From Beijerinckiaceae bacterium (GTDB lineage Bacteria; Pseudomonadota; Alphaproteobacteria; Rhizobiales; Beijerinckiaceae): a stretch of DNA of 64,000 nucleotides. Location: contig WSYC01000003.1 of NCBI GenBank assembly GCA_009773635.1, positions 62,001 through 126,000 on the forward strand, read 5' to 3'. The translations under genes were made by a program, and so were the position numbers. The notes under the pieces were generated by a model. That model made no database searches, was not told the origin of the DNA, and saw nothing but the letters and a program-made list of their open reading frames with translations. Of the stretch, positions 25,801-37,082 are shown piece after piece (position 1 is the stretch's first letter; the number at the start of each line of letters is the position of its first letter).

Positions 25801-26169
25801 ATGGGTCGCTTGTCAACGCATGTGCTCGATACCGTATCGGGCCGCCCGGCCGCCGGAATGCGTATCGAGTTTCTGGAAGCATCGCCGGATGGCGGCTGGC
25901 TGCATCGCGGCGATATCCGCACCAATGCCGACGGGCGCACGGACCAGCCGATCATGGCGGGTGACGCGTTCCACACCGGCCGGTTCCAGCTCCGGTTTCA
26001 TGTCGCCGACTATTTTCGCGACAAGGGCGCTTCTTTGGGCGTCACCCAGCCCGATCCACCGTTCCTCGACATCGTCCCGATCCATTTCGGCATCGCCGAG
26101 CCCGACGGGCATTACCACGTGCCGCTGCTGTGCTCGCCCTGGACCTATTCGACCTATCGCGGCAGCTGA
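25801..26169 (+). CDS. hiuH: 5-hydroxyisourate hydrolase (transthyretin-like)
   Basis: Hydrolyses 5-hydroxyisourate, the product of urate oxidation, to OHCU. It has 122 residues with the family ends intact: GRLSTHVLDTVSGRPA at the start and the C-terminal YRGS tetrapeptide. IHFGIAEPDGHYHVPLLCSPW carries further conserved residues. AGGAG lies about 11 bases before the ATG. It is 3 bases upstream of the fused PuuE-UraD gene, which catalyses the next two steps. Confidence 0.95.
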   Translation: MGRLSTHVLDTVSGRPAAGMRIEFLEASPDGGWLHRGDIRTNADGRTDQPIMAGDAFHTGRFQLRFHVADYFRDKGASLGVTQPDPPFLDIVPIHFGIAEPDGHYHVPLLCSPWTYSTYRGS

Positions 26170-26172
26170 TCC

Positions 26173-27624
26173 ATGACCAAACCGCCCATGACCAATCCCC
26201 CCTACCCACGCGACATGATCGGCTATGGCGCAAAACCCCCGCACGCGCAGTGGCCGGGCAAGGCGCGCATCGCCGTGCAGTTCGTCATCAATTACGAGGA
26301 GGGCGGCGAGAACAACATCCTGCACGGCGATGCGGCCTCCGAAGCCTTCCTCTCGGAGATCGTCGGCGCGCAGCCCTGGCCCGGTCAGCGCCACATGAAC
26401 ATGGAATCAATCTACGAATACGGCTCCCGCGCCGGGTTCTGGCGGCTCCACCGGATGTTCACCGCGCGCAACCTGCCGGTCACGGTGTTCGGCATCGCCT
26501 CGGCGATGGCGCGGCACCCCGAGGCGGTTGCAGCGATGCAGGACGCCGGCTGGGAAATCGCCAGCCACGGGCTCAAATGGATCGATTACCGCGATTTCGC
26601 CCCGGAGGCCGAAGCGGCGGATATCGCGGAAGCCATCCGCATCCAGACCGCCCTCACCGGCACCCGCCCGCTCGGCTTTTATCAGGGCCGGACGTCCGGG
26701 AACTCCGTCCGGCTGACGATGGCGGAAGGCGGGTTCCTCTACTCCGCGGACAGCTACGCCGACGAATTACCGTATTACGTTGAAGGGGCGAACGGACGTG
26801 GTTCCAGCGGGCCCTTCCTCATCGTGCCCTATACGCTTGATGCCAACGACATGCGTTTTGCGACACCGCAGGGCTTCAACGCGGGCGACCAGTTCTTCGC
26901 CTACCTCAAGGACAGCTTCGACACGCTCTACGCCGAAGGCGAGGACGCGCCGAAGATGATGTCCATCGGCCTCCACTGCCGACTTGTCGGGCGGCCCGGC
27001 CGTGCGGCTGCCCTGGCGCGGTTTCTGGATTACGTGGCAAGCCATGAGCACGTCTGGGTCGCGACCCGGCTTGATATCGCCCGGCACTGGGTTGTTACCC
27101 ACGCACCCGCCGGCGGCTGGAAACCTTCTCGGCTGTCAAAGCCGCTGTTCATGGCGCGCTTCGGCGGCATTTTCGAGCATTCGCCCTGGGTCGCGGAAGC
27201 GGCCTTCGCAAACGGACTTGGGCCGGCGGTCGACAATGCGGCGGGACTTCACGCCGTGATGGTCAGCGCCATGCGCGCTGGCAGCGAGGCTGATAAGCTG
27301 GCGCTGATCCGCGCCCACCCGGATCTTGCCGGGCGGCTTGCGCTGGCCAAGCAGCTCACGGCCGAATCGACCGGCGAGCAGGCCTCTGCCGGGCTCGACC
27401 GGCTGAGCGCGGACGAACTCTCCCGCTTCACCACGCTGAACGATGCCTACAAGGCGCGCTTTGCCTTCCCCTTCATCATGGCGGTGAAGGGCCGCAGCAA
27501 GGCGGAGATCATCGCCGCCTTCGAAACCCGTCTGAACAACGATGCCGCGCAGGAATTCGCGACGGCGCTGGCCGAGATCGAGACGATCGCCCGCATCCGC
27601 CTCTCCGATATTCTGCCGCAATAG
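26173..27624 (+). CDS. Bifunctional allantoinase / OHCU decarboxylase fusion
   Basis: A 483-residue fusion. Residues 1 to about 310 are a PuuE-type allantoinase of the polysaccharide-deacetylase fold (FVINYEEGGENNILHGD, EIASHGLKWIDYRDF, GFYQGRTSGNSVRL). Residues from about 320 are UraD, OHCU decarboxylase: ARFGGIFEHSPWVAEAAF with the likely catalytic histidine, LIRAHPDLAGRLALA, and FPFIMAVKGRSK. Together with HiuH this gives a route from hydroxyisourate through OHCU and allantoin to allantoate. Urate oxidase and allantoicase are not in the window. Similar fusions are known in related bacteria. The ATG at 26173 is likely, with alternatives a few codons in. Confidence 0.93.
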   Translation: MTKPPMTNPPYPRDMIGYGAKPPHAQWPGKARIAVQFVINYEEGGENNILHGDAASEAFLSEIVGAQPWPGQRHMNMESIYEYGSRAGFWRLHRMFTARNLPVTVFGIASAMARHPEAVAAMQDAGWEIASHGLKWIDYRDFAPEAEAADIAEAIRIQTALTGTRPLGFYQGRTSGNSVRLTMAEGGFLYSADSYADELPYYVEGANGRGSSGPFLIVPYTLDANDMRFATPQGFNAGDQFFAYLKDSFDTLYAEGEDAPKMMSIGLHCRLVGRPGRAAALARFLDYVASHEHVWVATRLDIARHWVVTHAPAGGWKPSRLSKPLFMARFGGIFEHSPWVAEAAFANGLGPAVDNAAGLHAVMVSAMRAGSEADKLALIRAHPDLAGRLALAKQLTAESTGEQASAGLDRLSADELSRFTTLNDAYKARFAFPFIMAVKGRSKAEIIAAFETRLNNDAAQEFATALAEIETIARIRLSDILPQ

Positions 27625-27633
27625 GACGTGACC

Positions 27634-29229
<1,596 letters not shown>

Positions 29230-29241
29230 AGAAGAAAATCA

Positions 29242-29460
29242 ATGCGCATCTTGCACTACAGAATTGTAGTTACCGATTCTCAGATAGTTTTTGACTGGCT
29301 GGATGCGCACAACGCACAAAGAAACCTAGTCCGCTCCGTCGCCTTCAAGATCCGCGACCATTGTTTCATGAAGATATCAATCGAACAATCTTCCATGTCG
29401 AAAGAATTTGAAGCGCGATGGTCTCAAAATTTCTATGATCCGACAAAGCAAAATTTATAA
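29242..29460 (+). CDS. Possible small hypothetical protein after pgi
   Basis: A 72-codon frame of unknown function, more AT-rich than its neighbours, without signal peptide or recognisable motif. An AGAAG lies 8 bases before the ATG. It begins 12 bases after the pgi stop. The base composition is odd for this genome and no family is recognised, so it may be non-coding or recently acquired. Confidence 0.35.
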   Translation: MRILHYRIVVTDSQIVFDWLDAHNAQRNLVRSVAFKIRDHCFMKISIEQSSMSKEFEARWSQNFYDPTKQNL

Positions 29461-29486
29461 AAAAGGCCGCGATCACTCGCGGCCTT
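29459..29486 (-). terminator. Intrinsic terminator of the pnp operon
   Basis: AAGGCCGCGA at 29463-29472 pairs perfectly with TCGCGGCCTT at 29477-29486 around a TCAC loop. Read on the minus strand, the 10-bp stem is followed by a run of six T. It is 122 bases past the pnp stop, beyond the palindromic repeat at 29499-29589. Confidence 0.85.
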
Positions 29487-29498
29487 GATGGCTTTATC

Positions 29499-29589
29499 CC
29501 GTCATGCCCGCCCTTGTGGCGGGTATCCACGACTATCTCTGCCAAAGCTAGGAAGTCGTGGATGCTCGGGCCAAGCCCGAGCATGACGG
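29499..29589. repeat. Long palindromic intergenic repeat, copy 1
   Basis: A 91-base element of two palindromic arms flanking a variable centre. The left arm CGTCATGCCCGCC...GGCGGGTATCCACGAC and right arm GTCGTGGATGCTCGGG...CCCGAGCATGACGG each contain their own hairpin and mirror one another. An inverted copy with a different centre occurs at 63763-63859. Related repeats are common in Hyphomicrobiales genomes. This copy lies in the 3' untranslated region of pnp. Confidence 0.85.
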
Positions 29590-29607
29590 CAGCGGCCTGT
29601 TCCGAGC

Positions 29608-31758
29608 TTATTCAGCGTTCCGGGCGGCGTCGCGCTCGGCCTTCTGCTTGGCTTCGAGGTCTTCGCCGGTTTCCTGATCGACAACCTTCATCGACAGCTT
29701 GGTCTTGCCGCGATCATCAAAGCCCATGAACTTGACCTTGACCTTGTCGCCTTCCTTGACCACGTCCTGCGTCTTCGCGACCTTCTGGGCCGCGAGCTGG
29801 CTGATGTGGACGAGGCCGTCGCGGGCGCCGAAGAAGTTCACGAAAGCGCCGAACTCGACGCATTTCACGACCGTGCCTTCGTAGATCTGGCCGACTTCCG
29901 GATCGGAAGCGATCGACTTGATCCAGTTCATCGCGGCCTTGATCTTCTCGCCATCGGAGGAGGCCACCTTGATCGTGCCGTCATCCTGGATGTCGATCTT
30001 GGTGCCGGTCTTCTCGGTGATCTCGCGGATCACCTTGCCGCCGGAACCGATGACTTCACGGATCTTGTCCGGGTTGATCTTGATGGTCTCGATGCGCGGG
30101 GCATACTGGCCGAGCTGGCCGCGCGGCTGGGTGAGGGCATCCGCCATCTTGCCGAGGATGTGGAGACGGCCGGCCTTCGCCTGATCCAGCGCGACCTTCA
30201 TGATCTCCTCGGTGATACCGGCGATCTTGATGTCCATCTGCAGTGCGGTGACGCCGCCTTCGGTGCCGGCGACCTTGAAGTCCATGTCGCCGAGGTGATC
30301 CTCATCACCGAGAATATCGGAGAGAACCGCGAAGCGCTTGCCTTCAAGGATGAGGCCCATCGCGATACCCGCAACCGGGGACTTCAGCGGCACGCCCGCG
30401 TCCATCATCGCGAGCGATGAGCCGCAGACGGTCGCCATCGAGGACGAGCCGTTCGATTCGGTGATCTCGGACACGAGACGGATCGTGTACGGGAACTCGT
30501 GCTGCGCCGGAAGCATCGGGCGCATCGCGCGCCATGCGAGCTTGCCGTGGCCGATTTCGCGGCGGCCAGGGGACCCCATGCGGCCGGTTTCGCCGACGGA
30601 ATAGGGAGGGAAGTTGTAGTGGAGCATGAAGCGCTCCTTGCGGGTGCCTTCCAGCTCGTCGATGAACTGCTCGTCGTCCCCGGTGCCCAGCGTCGCAACC
30701 ACGAGGGCCTGCGTCTCGCCACGGGTGAAGAGCGCCGAACCGTGCGTGCGCGGCAGCATACCGACTTCCGAGATGATCTGGCGGACATCGGTGAGGCCAC
30801 GGCCGTCGATGCGGCTCTTGGTATCGAGGATGTTCCAGCGCACGATCTTCGCCTGGACTTCCTTGAACACGGCCTTGAGCTGCTCCTTGTCGAACTTGGC
30901 CTCGCCGCCTTCCGGGGCCAGCGTCGCGAAGACCTTGGCTTTCGCGGCGTCAACGGCCTTGTAGCGGCCCTGCTTCTCGATGATCTTGTAGGCTTCGCGC
31001 AGATCCTTCTCGGCCACCTCGAGAACAGCCTTCTCGATGGCACTCAGGTCGGTCGGGGAGTAGTCGCGCGGCTCCTTGGCAGCCTTTTCGGCGAGCGCGA
31101 TGATCATGTCGATCACCGGCTGGAAGCCCTTGTGGCCGTGCATGACCGCGCCGAGCATCACCTCTTCCGAGAGCTGCTGGGCTTCGGATTCAACCATCAG
31201 CACGGCGTCGGCAGTGCCGGCGACGACGAGATCAAGAACAGTGTCCTTCATCTGGTCGAGGGTGGGGTTGAGGACGTATTCGCCGTTGATATAGCCGACG
31301 CGCGCGCCGCCGACCGGACCCATGAAGGGCACGCCGGAAAGCGTGAGTGCCGCCGAGGTCGCGACCATCGCGACGATATCCGGGTCGTTCTCGAGGTCGT
31401 GGCTCAGCACGGTCACGACAACCTGCGTGTCGTTGCGGTAGCCTTCGACGAAGAGCGGGCGGATCGGGCGGTCGATCAGGCGGGAGACGAGCGTCTCCTT
31501 TTCCGACGGACGGCCTTCCCGCTTGAAGAAGCCGCCGGGAATACGCCCCGCAGCGAAGGCCTTTTCCTGATAGTTCACGGTGAGCGGAAAGAAATCGATC
31601 CCCGGCTTCGGCTCCTTGGCCGAAACGACGGTGGCGAGAACGGTGGTTTCGCCGTAGGTCGCGAGAACGGCGCCATCGGCCTGACGGGCGATGCGGCCGG
31701 TTTCGAGCGTCAGCGTGCGGCCGGCCCATTCGATGGATTTGCGTTGAACGTCAAACAT
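29608..31758 (-). CDS. pnp: Polyribonucleotide nucleotidyltransferase
   Basis: PNPase, a 3'-5' phosphorolytic exoribonuclease and degradosome partner. It has 716 residues in the standard order: two RNase PH domains ([20 protein letters not shown] in the first, [16 protein letters not shown] opening the second), a KH domain ([15 protein letters not shown]) and a C-terminal S1 domain ([20 protein letters not shown]). It is downstream of rpsO, as in most proteobacteria, separated by a 298-base structured spacer that may allow autoregulation. Confidence 0.98.
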   Translation of the reverse strand: MFDVQRKSIEWAGRTLTLETGRIARQADGAVLATYGETTVLATVVSAKEPKPGIDFFPLTVNYQEKAFAAGRIPGGFFKREGRPSEKETLVSRLIDRPIRPLFVEGYRNDTQVVVTVLSHDLENDPDIVAMVATSAALTLSGVPFMGPVGGARVGYINGEYVLNPTLDQMKDTVLDLVVAGTADAVLMVESEAQQLSEEVMLGAVMHGHKGFQPVIDMIIALAEKAAKEPRDYSPTDLSAIEKAVLEVAEKDLREAYKIIEKQGRYKAVDAAKAKVFATLAPEGGEAKFDKEQLKAVFKEVQAKIVRWNILDTKSRIDGRGLTDVRQIISEVGMLPRTHGSALFTRGETQALVVATLGTGDDEQFIDELEGTRKERFMLHYNFPPYSVGETGRMGSPGRREIGHGKLAWRAMRPMLPAQHEFPYTIRLVSEITESNGSSSMATVCGSSLAMMDAGVPLKSPVAGIAMGLILEGKRFAVLSDILGDEDHLGDMDFKVAGTEGGVTALQMDIKIAGITEEIMKVALDQAKAGRLHILGKMADALTQPRGQLGQYAPRIETIKINPDKIREVIGSGGKVIREITEKTGTKIDIQDDGTIKVASSDGEKIKAAMNWIKSIASDPEVGQIYEGTVVKCVEFGAFVNFFGARDGLVHISQLAAQKVAKTQDVVKEGDKVKVKFMGFDDRGKTKLSMKVVDQETGEDLEAKQKAERDAARNAE

Positions 31759-32056
31759 TGTCTTGTCCTGTCATGACGAGGTGGCCCCCATGGCCAACCT
31801 CGCGGGTTCGGATGCGCGCGATTTTCCGCCCCGGATCAGCCGGGGCGGCGACGCGCATGCTTCACTTCGGTGAGAGCCGCTCAAACCCATGAGCAAGACG
31901 GCGGGACGCTTCCCTTGTGGGCGCACACAGCGCCAAAAGCGTCCGGCGATCCTGCCATGGCATTCGCCGGCTCTCGCAACCGGCGGCCCCTGCCGCCCGG
32001 TTGTCTGAGGAGAGGCGATACCCGCCTCACCTCGTTTGTTTCGGCCAAAGGCCGGA
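31759..32056 (-). promoter_or_regulatory. Structured rpsO-pnp spacer / pnp leader
   Basis: This 298-base gap holds no gene. Its strongest hairpin pairs CCGCCCCGG (31826-31834) with CCGGGGCGG (31840-31848) around ATCAG, extended by outer arms ATGCGCG (31812-31818) and CGCGCAT (31852-31858). GAGAGCCG/CGGCTCTC near 31874 and 31969 and GAGGCG/CGCCTC near 32012 form further stems. None is followed by a T-run on the minus strand, so RNase III-type processing and PNPase autocontrol, as in E. coli, is more likely than termination. Confidence 0.45.
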
Positions 32057-32326
32057 TTAGCGGCGGATGCCGAGGCGTTCAATCAGCGTCTTGTAGCGCG
32101 CTTCGTCCTTGCGCTTGAGATAATCAAGCAGCGAGCGGCGCTGGGACACGAGCTTGAGAAGCCCGCGACGCGAATGGTTGTCTTTCTTGTGGGTCTTGAA
32201 GTGCTCGGTGAGGTTCGAGATCCGGATGGAAAGGATGGCAACCTGCACTTCCGGCGAGCCGGTATCGGCGGCCTTGGTCGCATATTCAGAAATCAGCGCG
32301 GTTTTGCGCTCTGCCGTAATCGACAT
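32057..32326 (-). CDS. rpsO: 30S ribosomal protein S15
   Basis: Primary 16S rRNA-binding protein of the 30S platform. It has 89 residues, the universal length, with [17 protein letters not shown] at the start, [20 protein letters not shown], and [19 protein letters not shown], the rRNA-binding segment. AGGAGG precedes the ATG at 32326. It is between truB and pnp. Two hairpins lie in its leader. Confidence 0.98.
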   Translation of the reverse strand: MSITAERKTALISEYATKAADTGSPEVQVAILSIRISNLTEHFKTHKKDNHSRRGLLKLVSQRRSLLDYLKRKDEARYKTLIERLGIRR

Positions 32327-32394
32327 CGTGATCCTCCTAGGGGTACGAGAAATGGCCCGGCCGGGATGTCGTCCAGCGGGGTCAACGAAGGTGC

Positions 32395-32424
32395 GGAGGG
32401 CGAAACCCTCCACGCCTGAGGCGT
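32395..32424 (-). promoter_or_regulatory. Hairpins in the rpsO leader
   Basis: GGAGGG (32395-32400) pairs with CCCTCC (32406-32411), directly followed by ACGCC (32412-32416) pairing with GGCGT (32420-32424). They lie 69-98 bases upstream of rpsO in the truB-rpsO gap. Autoregulatory S15-binding leaders are known but vary in structure, so this is a candidate only. Confidence 0.3.
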
Positions 32425-32476
32425 CGCAATACCAGAGTTCCACGAAATAGCCAGCGAAAAAGGCCGAAAAATCGCG

Positions 32477-33433
32477 TCAGGCGAGATTGAAGACCCGGTG
32501 CGGCTTCAATTCGCCCTTGTCCATCTCGGCGATGGCAATGAGTTCATGGTCACAGTGAACCGCCACCTGCCCAAGCATGTTCGGCGCATCGCGCCCGCGC
32601 AGGATCACGCCTTGCCCGCGCTTGAGCCTGCTGGCCTCATGGCGGGACACCTGGATGTCCGGGATTTCCTGCAAGCCGCGATCGACCGGCGCCAGCAGGT
32701 CCGCCACATGCGCTTCCTGCTCGGCAGCATCCTCGAAGGGCGCGGTGAGATCGTCATGGGTGATGAAATCGCTCTCCTGAAACGGCCCGACGCGCGTGCG
32801 CCGGAGCGCCGTCACGTGCCCGAAGCACCCGAGGGCGCGGCCGAGATCCCGAGCGATGGCACGGACATAGGTGCCCTTGCCGCAGGCGGCTTCGAGCGTC
32901 GTCGTGCCGTTTTCATGCGCGACGATCTCGAGGCTGTCGATCAGCACCTCGCGGGCTTCCAGCGTCACTTCCTCGCCATCGCGGGCGAGATCATAGGCGC
33001 GTTCGCCGTCGATCTTGATCGCGGAGAACTTCGGCGGCACCTGCATCACCGCGCCGGTGAAGCGCGGCAGGAAGGCCTCGACCTCGGCGCGCGCGGGGCG
33101 CTTGTCCGAGGTCTGCTGCGCCGTGCCCTCGGTATCATCAGTCGTCGTCTCGACGCCCCAGGTCACGGTGAAACGGTAGGCTTTCTTGCCATCCATCACA
33201 TACGGCACGGTTTTCGTGGCCTCGCCGAGCGCGATCGGCAGGCAACCGGAGGCCAGCGGATCGAGCGTACCGGCGTGCCCTGCCTTTTTCGCGCGGAAGA
33301 CGCGCTTGACGATGGCAACCGCGTGGGTCGAGGTCATGCCGACGGGCTTGTCGAAGATCAGCCAGCCGTGAACATCACGCTTTTTCGGGCGCGGGGGCTG
33401 GACTGGGTTTGCGGTCGTGGGAGTGTCAGTCAT
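32477..33433 (-). CDS. truB: tRNA pseudouridine(55) synthase
   Basis: Makes pseudouridine 55 in the T-loop of tRNAs. It has 318 residues with the catalytic aspartate in [17 protein letters not shown]. Other family features are [13 protein letters not shown] near the start, [21 protein letters not shown], and [18 protein letters not shown]. It overlaps the rbfA stop by 4 bases (ATGA). It is part of the rimP-pnp operon. Confidence 0.97.
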   Translation of the reverse strand: MTDTPTTANPVQPPRPKKRDVHGWLIFDKPVGMTSTHAVAIVKRVFRAKKAGHAGTLDPLASGCLPIALGEATKTVPYVMDGKKAYRFTVTWGVETTTDDTEGTAQQTSDKRPARAEVEAFLPRFTGAVMQVPPKFSAIKIDGERAYDLARDGEEVTLEAREVLIDSLEIVAHENGTTTLEAACGKGTYVRAIARDLGRALGCFGHVTALRRTRVGPFQESDFITHDDLTAPFEDAAEQEAHVADLLAPVDRGLQEIPDIQVSRHEASRLKRGQGVILRGRDAPNMLGQVAVHCDHELIAIAEMDKGELKPHRVFNLA

Positions 33434-33879
33434 TCTTTATCGGCTTTTTCGGTCTGTTCGGCGGCAATGATCGCCCGCGCCTTCTTGTCCTCGAGATCGC
33501 GTTTGACGCGCTCCTCCTCGAAGAGGCGTTCGATGCGTTCGGCTTCGTCGTAGCGGTCATCAACGCGGAAACGCAGGTCGGGTGAGAATTTCAGTTCGCG
33601 CAGGCGGCGGGAGACCTCGTGTCTGAGCGCCTTCGCATTGCGGTTGAGCGCGGCGACGGCCTCCGCCTCGCCAACGCCGCCGAGCGGCATGATCAGCACC
33701 GTGCCGTGACGAAGATCCGGCGACATCCGGACTTCGAGCACCGAGATGATCTGCCCGGCCAGCTCGGGATCGTGGATATCGCCGCGCGCCAGCACCTCGG
33801 CGAGGGCATGGCGCACCTGCTCACCCACGCGCAGCATGCGCTGGGACGGGGCACCGGCAGAGGCGTTGGGACGAACCAT
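33430..33879 (-). CDS. rbfA: Ribosome-binding factor A
   Basis: 30S maturation factor that acts late in 16S rRNA processing and in cold adaptation. It has 149 residues with the KH-like pattern: [40 protein letters not shown], and [20 protein letters not shown]. The C-terminal tail is charged. The ATG at 33879 is preferred; the frame extends upstream without a Shine-Dalgarno site. It is between infB and truB and overlaps truB by 4 bases. Confidence 0.95.
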   Translation of the reverse strand: MVRPNASAGAPSQRMLRVGEQVRHALAEVLARGDIHDPELAGQIISVLEVRMSPDLRHGTVLIMPLGGVGEAEAVAALNRNAKALRHEVSRRLRELKFSPDLRFRVDDRYDEAERIERLFEEERVKRDLEDKKARAIIAAEQTEKADKE

Positions 33880-33980
33880 GGATCTGGCTCCTGACGTTGA
33901 TTTTACCCCGAAGAGCCCGGCCCGAAATGGGAAAGGCCGGGAATACCCGGCCTCTCGCAAAGCTCAAGAGGCCAGCTGGT

Positions 33981-36900
33981 TTAGAGCGAGCGCTGGATTT
34001 CCTCGACGCGGAAGCACTCGATGATATCGCCGGCGCGCATATCCTCGTAGTTGGCGAAGGCCATGCCGCATTCCTGACCGGACTGGACTTCCTTGACCTC
34101 GTCCTTGAAGCGCTTGAGCGTCTTGAGCGTGCCTTCGTGCACCACGATGCTGTCGCGGATCAGGCGCACCTTCGCGCCGCGCTCCACCTTGCCGTCGGTG
34201 ACCACACAGCCCGCGATATTGCCGACCTTGGTGATGTTGAAGACCTGCTTGATCTCGGCGTTGCCGAGCATCGTCTCGCGCAGCGTCGGGGCCAAGAGGC
34301 CGGACATCGCCGATTTCACGTCATCCACGAGATCGTAGATGATGTTGTAATAGCGGATCTCGACGCCGGACCGCGCCGCCAACTCGCGCGCTTCCTTGTG
34401 GGCACGCACATTGAACGCCAGCACCACGGCATTCGTCGCATTCGAGAGCGTGATGTCGCTCTCGGTAATGCCGCCGACGCCCGTGTGCAGCACGCGCGCC
34501 CGGACTTCGTCGTTGCCGAGCTTCTCGACCGAGGCCGCAATCGCTTCGACGGAACCCTGCACGTCACCCTTGATGATGAGCGGGAATTCCTTCTTGCCGG
34601 CGGCATCCTTCGCCAGCTTCATCATATCGACGAGGCTGCGTGACTGACCACCGCCGCGTGCGGCCGCCGAATCGCGCTTCTGGCGATCACGGTAATCGGT
34701 GATTTCACGGGCACGCGCCTCGCTCTCGACGACAGCGACGCGGTCACCCGCTTCCGGCGCGCCCTGAAAGCCGAGGATCTCGACCGGCAGCGACGGGCCG
34801 GCCTCGGTGATGCTCTCGCCCTTGTCGTTGATCAGCGCACGAACGCGGCCCCACTGCGAGCCCGCGACGACGATATCCCCGGTGCGCAGCGTGCCGCGCT
34901 GGACCAGAACCGTCGCCACAGGGCCGCGGCCGCGATCGAGCTTGGCCTCGACAACCGAACCTTCAGCCGCCCGATCCGGGTTGGCCTTGAGCTCGAGCAC
35001 TTCGGCCTGCAGCTGGATCAGCTCCAGCAACTTGTCGAGATTGAGCTTCTGCTTGGCGGAAACCTCGACCTCGATCGTGTCGCCGCCCATGCTCTCGACC
35101 TGCACGTCGTGCTGGAGGAGTTCCTGGCGCACGCGCTCGGGCTTGGCTTCCGGCTTGTCGATCTTGTTGATCGCCACGATCATCGGCACATTGGCCGCCT
35201 TGGCGTGGTTGATCGCCTCGATCGTCTGCGGCATCACGCCGTCATCCGCGGCCACGACGAGGATGACGATATCCGTCACCTTGGCACCGCGGGCGCGCAT
35301 CGCCGTAAAGGCGGCGTGGCCCGGCGTATCGATGAAGGTCACGAGGCCGCCAAGCGGCGTTTTGACCTGATAGGCACCGATGTGCTGGGTAATCCCGCCG
35401 GCTTCGCCGGAGACGACATTCGTCAGGCGGATCGCATCGAGCAAGGACGTCTTGCCATGATCGACGTGGCCCATGATGGTCACGACCGGCGGACGCGAAA
35501 CGAGATGATCGTCGATATCGGTCTCGGTGAAGAGACCTTCCTCGACGTCCGCTTCCGAGACGCGCTTGACGGTATGACCCATGTCCTCCGCCACGATCTG
35601 CGCCGTATCGGCGTCGATCGTATCGGTGATCTTGTGCATCTGGCCCTGCTTCATCAGCAGGCGGATGACATCGACCGCACGCTCGGACATGCGGTTCGCG
35701 AGCTCCTGGATCGTGATCGTCTCCGGGATCGTCACTTCGCGGATGATCTTTTCCTTGGGCTCGTTCGCGGCCATGCCCTTCATGCGCTGGACGCGGCGCT
35801 TGAACGCGGCAACAGAGCGCGTGCGCTCGTCATCCCCGGTCAACACGCTGGTCACGGTCAGGCGGCCGCGCGATTTCTCGGTGCCGGCCTTGGCGCGTTC
35901 GGGCTTGGCGGGGGTGAGCGCCTTGACACCGGGCTTGCGGATACCGCGCTCGTCATCGTCATCGCGGACAGGCTTGACCGGCGCATTGCCTACCTGCCGC
36001 TGCGGACGCATGTTTTCCAGTTCCTCGATCGGGGCGGCGCCCGAAATCGAGGGACGCGGCCCAGGCGGACGCGTGCCGGCAGGCGCCTGTCCGGGACGCG
36101 GCGCAAAACCGAGGCGAACCGTGCCCTGCGGGCGATCGCCTTGCGGGCGCGGCGCGCCATCGGAGCGGAAGCCGCCCTCAGGGCGAGGGCCACTTCGAAA
36201 GCCGCCTTCGGGACGCGGAGCGCTGCTGCCCTCGCGGCGGAAATCGGAACGCGGAGCCGCACCGTCCCGCGGCGCATCAGACGGGCGACGTTCGCCGGCC
36301 CCTTCGGCTGGGCGGCCAAAACGCGGGCCATCAAGGCGCGGGGGGCGGGCACCGAAATCGCGCTGGGGCGCACCCGTGCGGGCACCCTGATCCTGCCGGG
36401 GTTCGTAGCGGGTTGTCGTCACAGCAGGCGCTGGCGATGCCGGTCGGGCGACCGCAACAGGCGGGGATGCCGGCACGGCAGGAACAGCGGGGGCAGCGGC
36501 TTCCTGCGCCGGTGCAGGCGCAGCCGGGGCGGTTGTCGGAGCCGGAGCCGGCGCCGGCTTTTCAGCACTGGCGATTTCCTGGCGGCGGGCTTCCTCTTCG
36601 TGGCGCCGCGCCTCTTCGGCCGCGCGCTGGCGGGCCTCGAGTTCCCGACGCTGGTTTTCCTGCCGCTGCTGATCTTCTTCCTGCTGGCGGCGCATGGCCT
36701 CCTGAAGAACCTGGGCGCGGGCACCGCGTTCGTCTTCGGTCAGGTTGCGCTGTGCGCCACCAAGGCCAAGGCGGGGCTGCTGCGATCGCGGCTCGCCCGG
36801 GGGCGGACGCACGACAGCCGCAGGCGCAGGCTTCGTTTCCACGACCGGTGCCCGGACAGGTTCAAACCCACCGGGACGACGCTTCTTCGTCTCGACGACA

Positions 36901-37010
36901 ACAGCATTGGTGCGGCCGTGCGAAAAGCTTTGCTTGACCACGCCGGTCTCCACCGGGCGCTTCAGCGAAAGCGTCTTCGGCCTGTCGCCTGAGTTGTTAT
37001 TCTCACTCAT
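33981..37010 (-). CDS. infB: Translation initiation factor IF-2
   Basis: GTPase that brings fMet-tRNA to the 30S initiation complex. It has 1009 residues. A long N-terminal region of about 380 residues is low-complexity: a helical Arg/Glu/Gln stretch ([20 protein letters not shown]), a Pro/Ala segment, then Arg/Gly/Pro/Asp repeats containing [10 protein letters not shown] motifs. The GTPase domain follows with [15 protein letters not shown] (G1), DTPGHAAF (G3) and NKID (G4), then the C-terminal domains ending [13 protein letters not shown] lies 11 bases before the ATG. It is between ylxR and rbfA. Confidence 0.98.
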   Translation of the reverse strand: MSENNNSGDRPKTLSLKRPVETGVVKQSFSHGRTNAVVVETKKRRPGGFEPVRAPVVETKPAPAAVVRPPPGEPRSQQPRLGLGGAQRNLTEDERGARAQVLQEAMRRQQEEDQQRQENQRRELEARQRAAEEARRHEEEARRQEIASAEKPAPAPAPTTAPAAPAPAQEAAAPAVPAVPASPPVAVARPASPAPAVTTTRYEPRQDQGARTGAPQRDFGARPPRLDGPRFGRPAEGAGERRPSDAPRDGAAPRSDFRREGSSAPRPEGGFRSGPRPEGGFRSDGAPRPQGDRPQGTVRLGFAPRPGQAPAGTRPPGPRPSISGAAPIEELENMRPQRQVGNAPVKPVRDDDDERGIRKPGVKALTPAKPERAKAGTEKSRGRLTVTSVLTGDDERTRSVAAFKRRVQRMKGMAANEPKEKIIREVTIPETITIQELANRMSERAVDVIRLLMKQGQMHKITDTIDADTAQIVAEDMGHTVKRVSEADVEEGLFTETDIDDHLVSRPPVVTIMGHVDHGKTSLLDAIRLTNVVSGEAGGITQHIGAYQVKTPLGGLVTFIDTPGHAAFTAMRARGAKVTDIVILVVAADDGVMPQTIEAINHAKAANVPMIVAINKIDKPEAKPERVRQELLQHDVQVESMGGDTIEVEVSAKQKLNLDKLLELIQLQAEVLELKANPDRAAEGSVVEAKLDRGRGPVATVLVQRGTLRTGDIVVAGSQWGRVRALINDKGESITEAGPSLPVEILGFQGAPEAGDRVAVVESEARAREITDYRDRQKRDSAAARGGGQSRSLVDMMKLAKDAAGKKEFPLIIKGDVQGSVEAIAASVEKLGNDEVRARVLHTGVGGITESDITLSNATNAVVLAFNVRAHKEARELAARSGVEIRYYNIIYDLVDDVKSAMSGLLAPTLRETMLGNAEIKQVFNITKVGNIAGCVVTDGKVERGAKVRLIRDSIVVHEGTLKTLKRFKDEVKEVQSGQECGMAFANYEDMRAGDIIECFRVEEIQRSL

Positions 37011-37082
37011 CCGTGTCGTAATCCTCGACGATCGATCGTCAGTTCGGTCTGCCAACCCCGGTCCGCGCCTTGCGGATCAGGC

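Noticed and set aside
29499-29589. Insertion sequence
   Set aside because: The element is 91 bases with no transposase frame; it is a short palindromic repeat.
30499-31776. 425-codon plus-strand frame opposite pnp
   Set aside because: Antisense shadow in GC-rich DNA; the His/Arg/Asp/Leu composition is that of the complement of pnp.
35109-36992. 627-codon plus-strand frame opposite infB
   Set aside because: Shadow of IF-2; its Arg/Gly repeats mirror the low-complexity N-terminus of IF-2 on the other strand.
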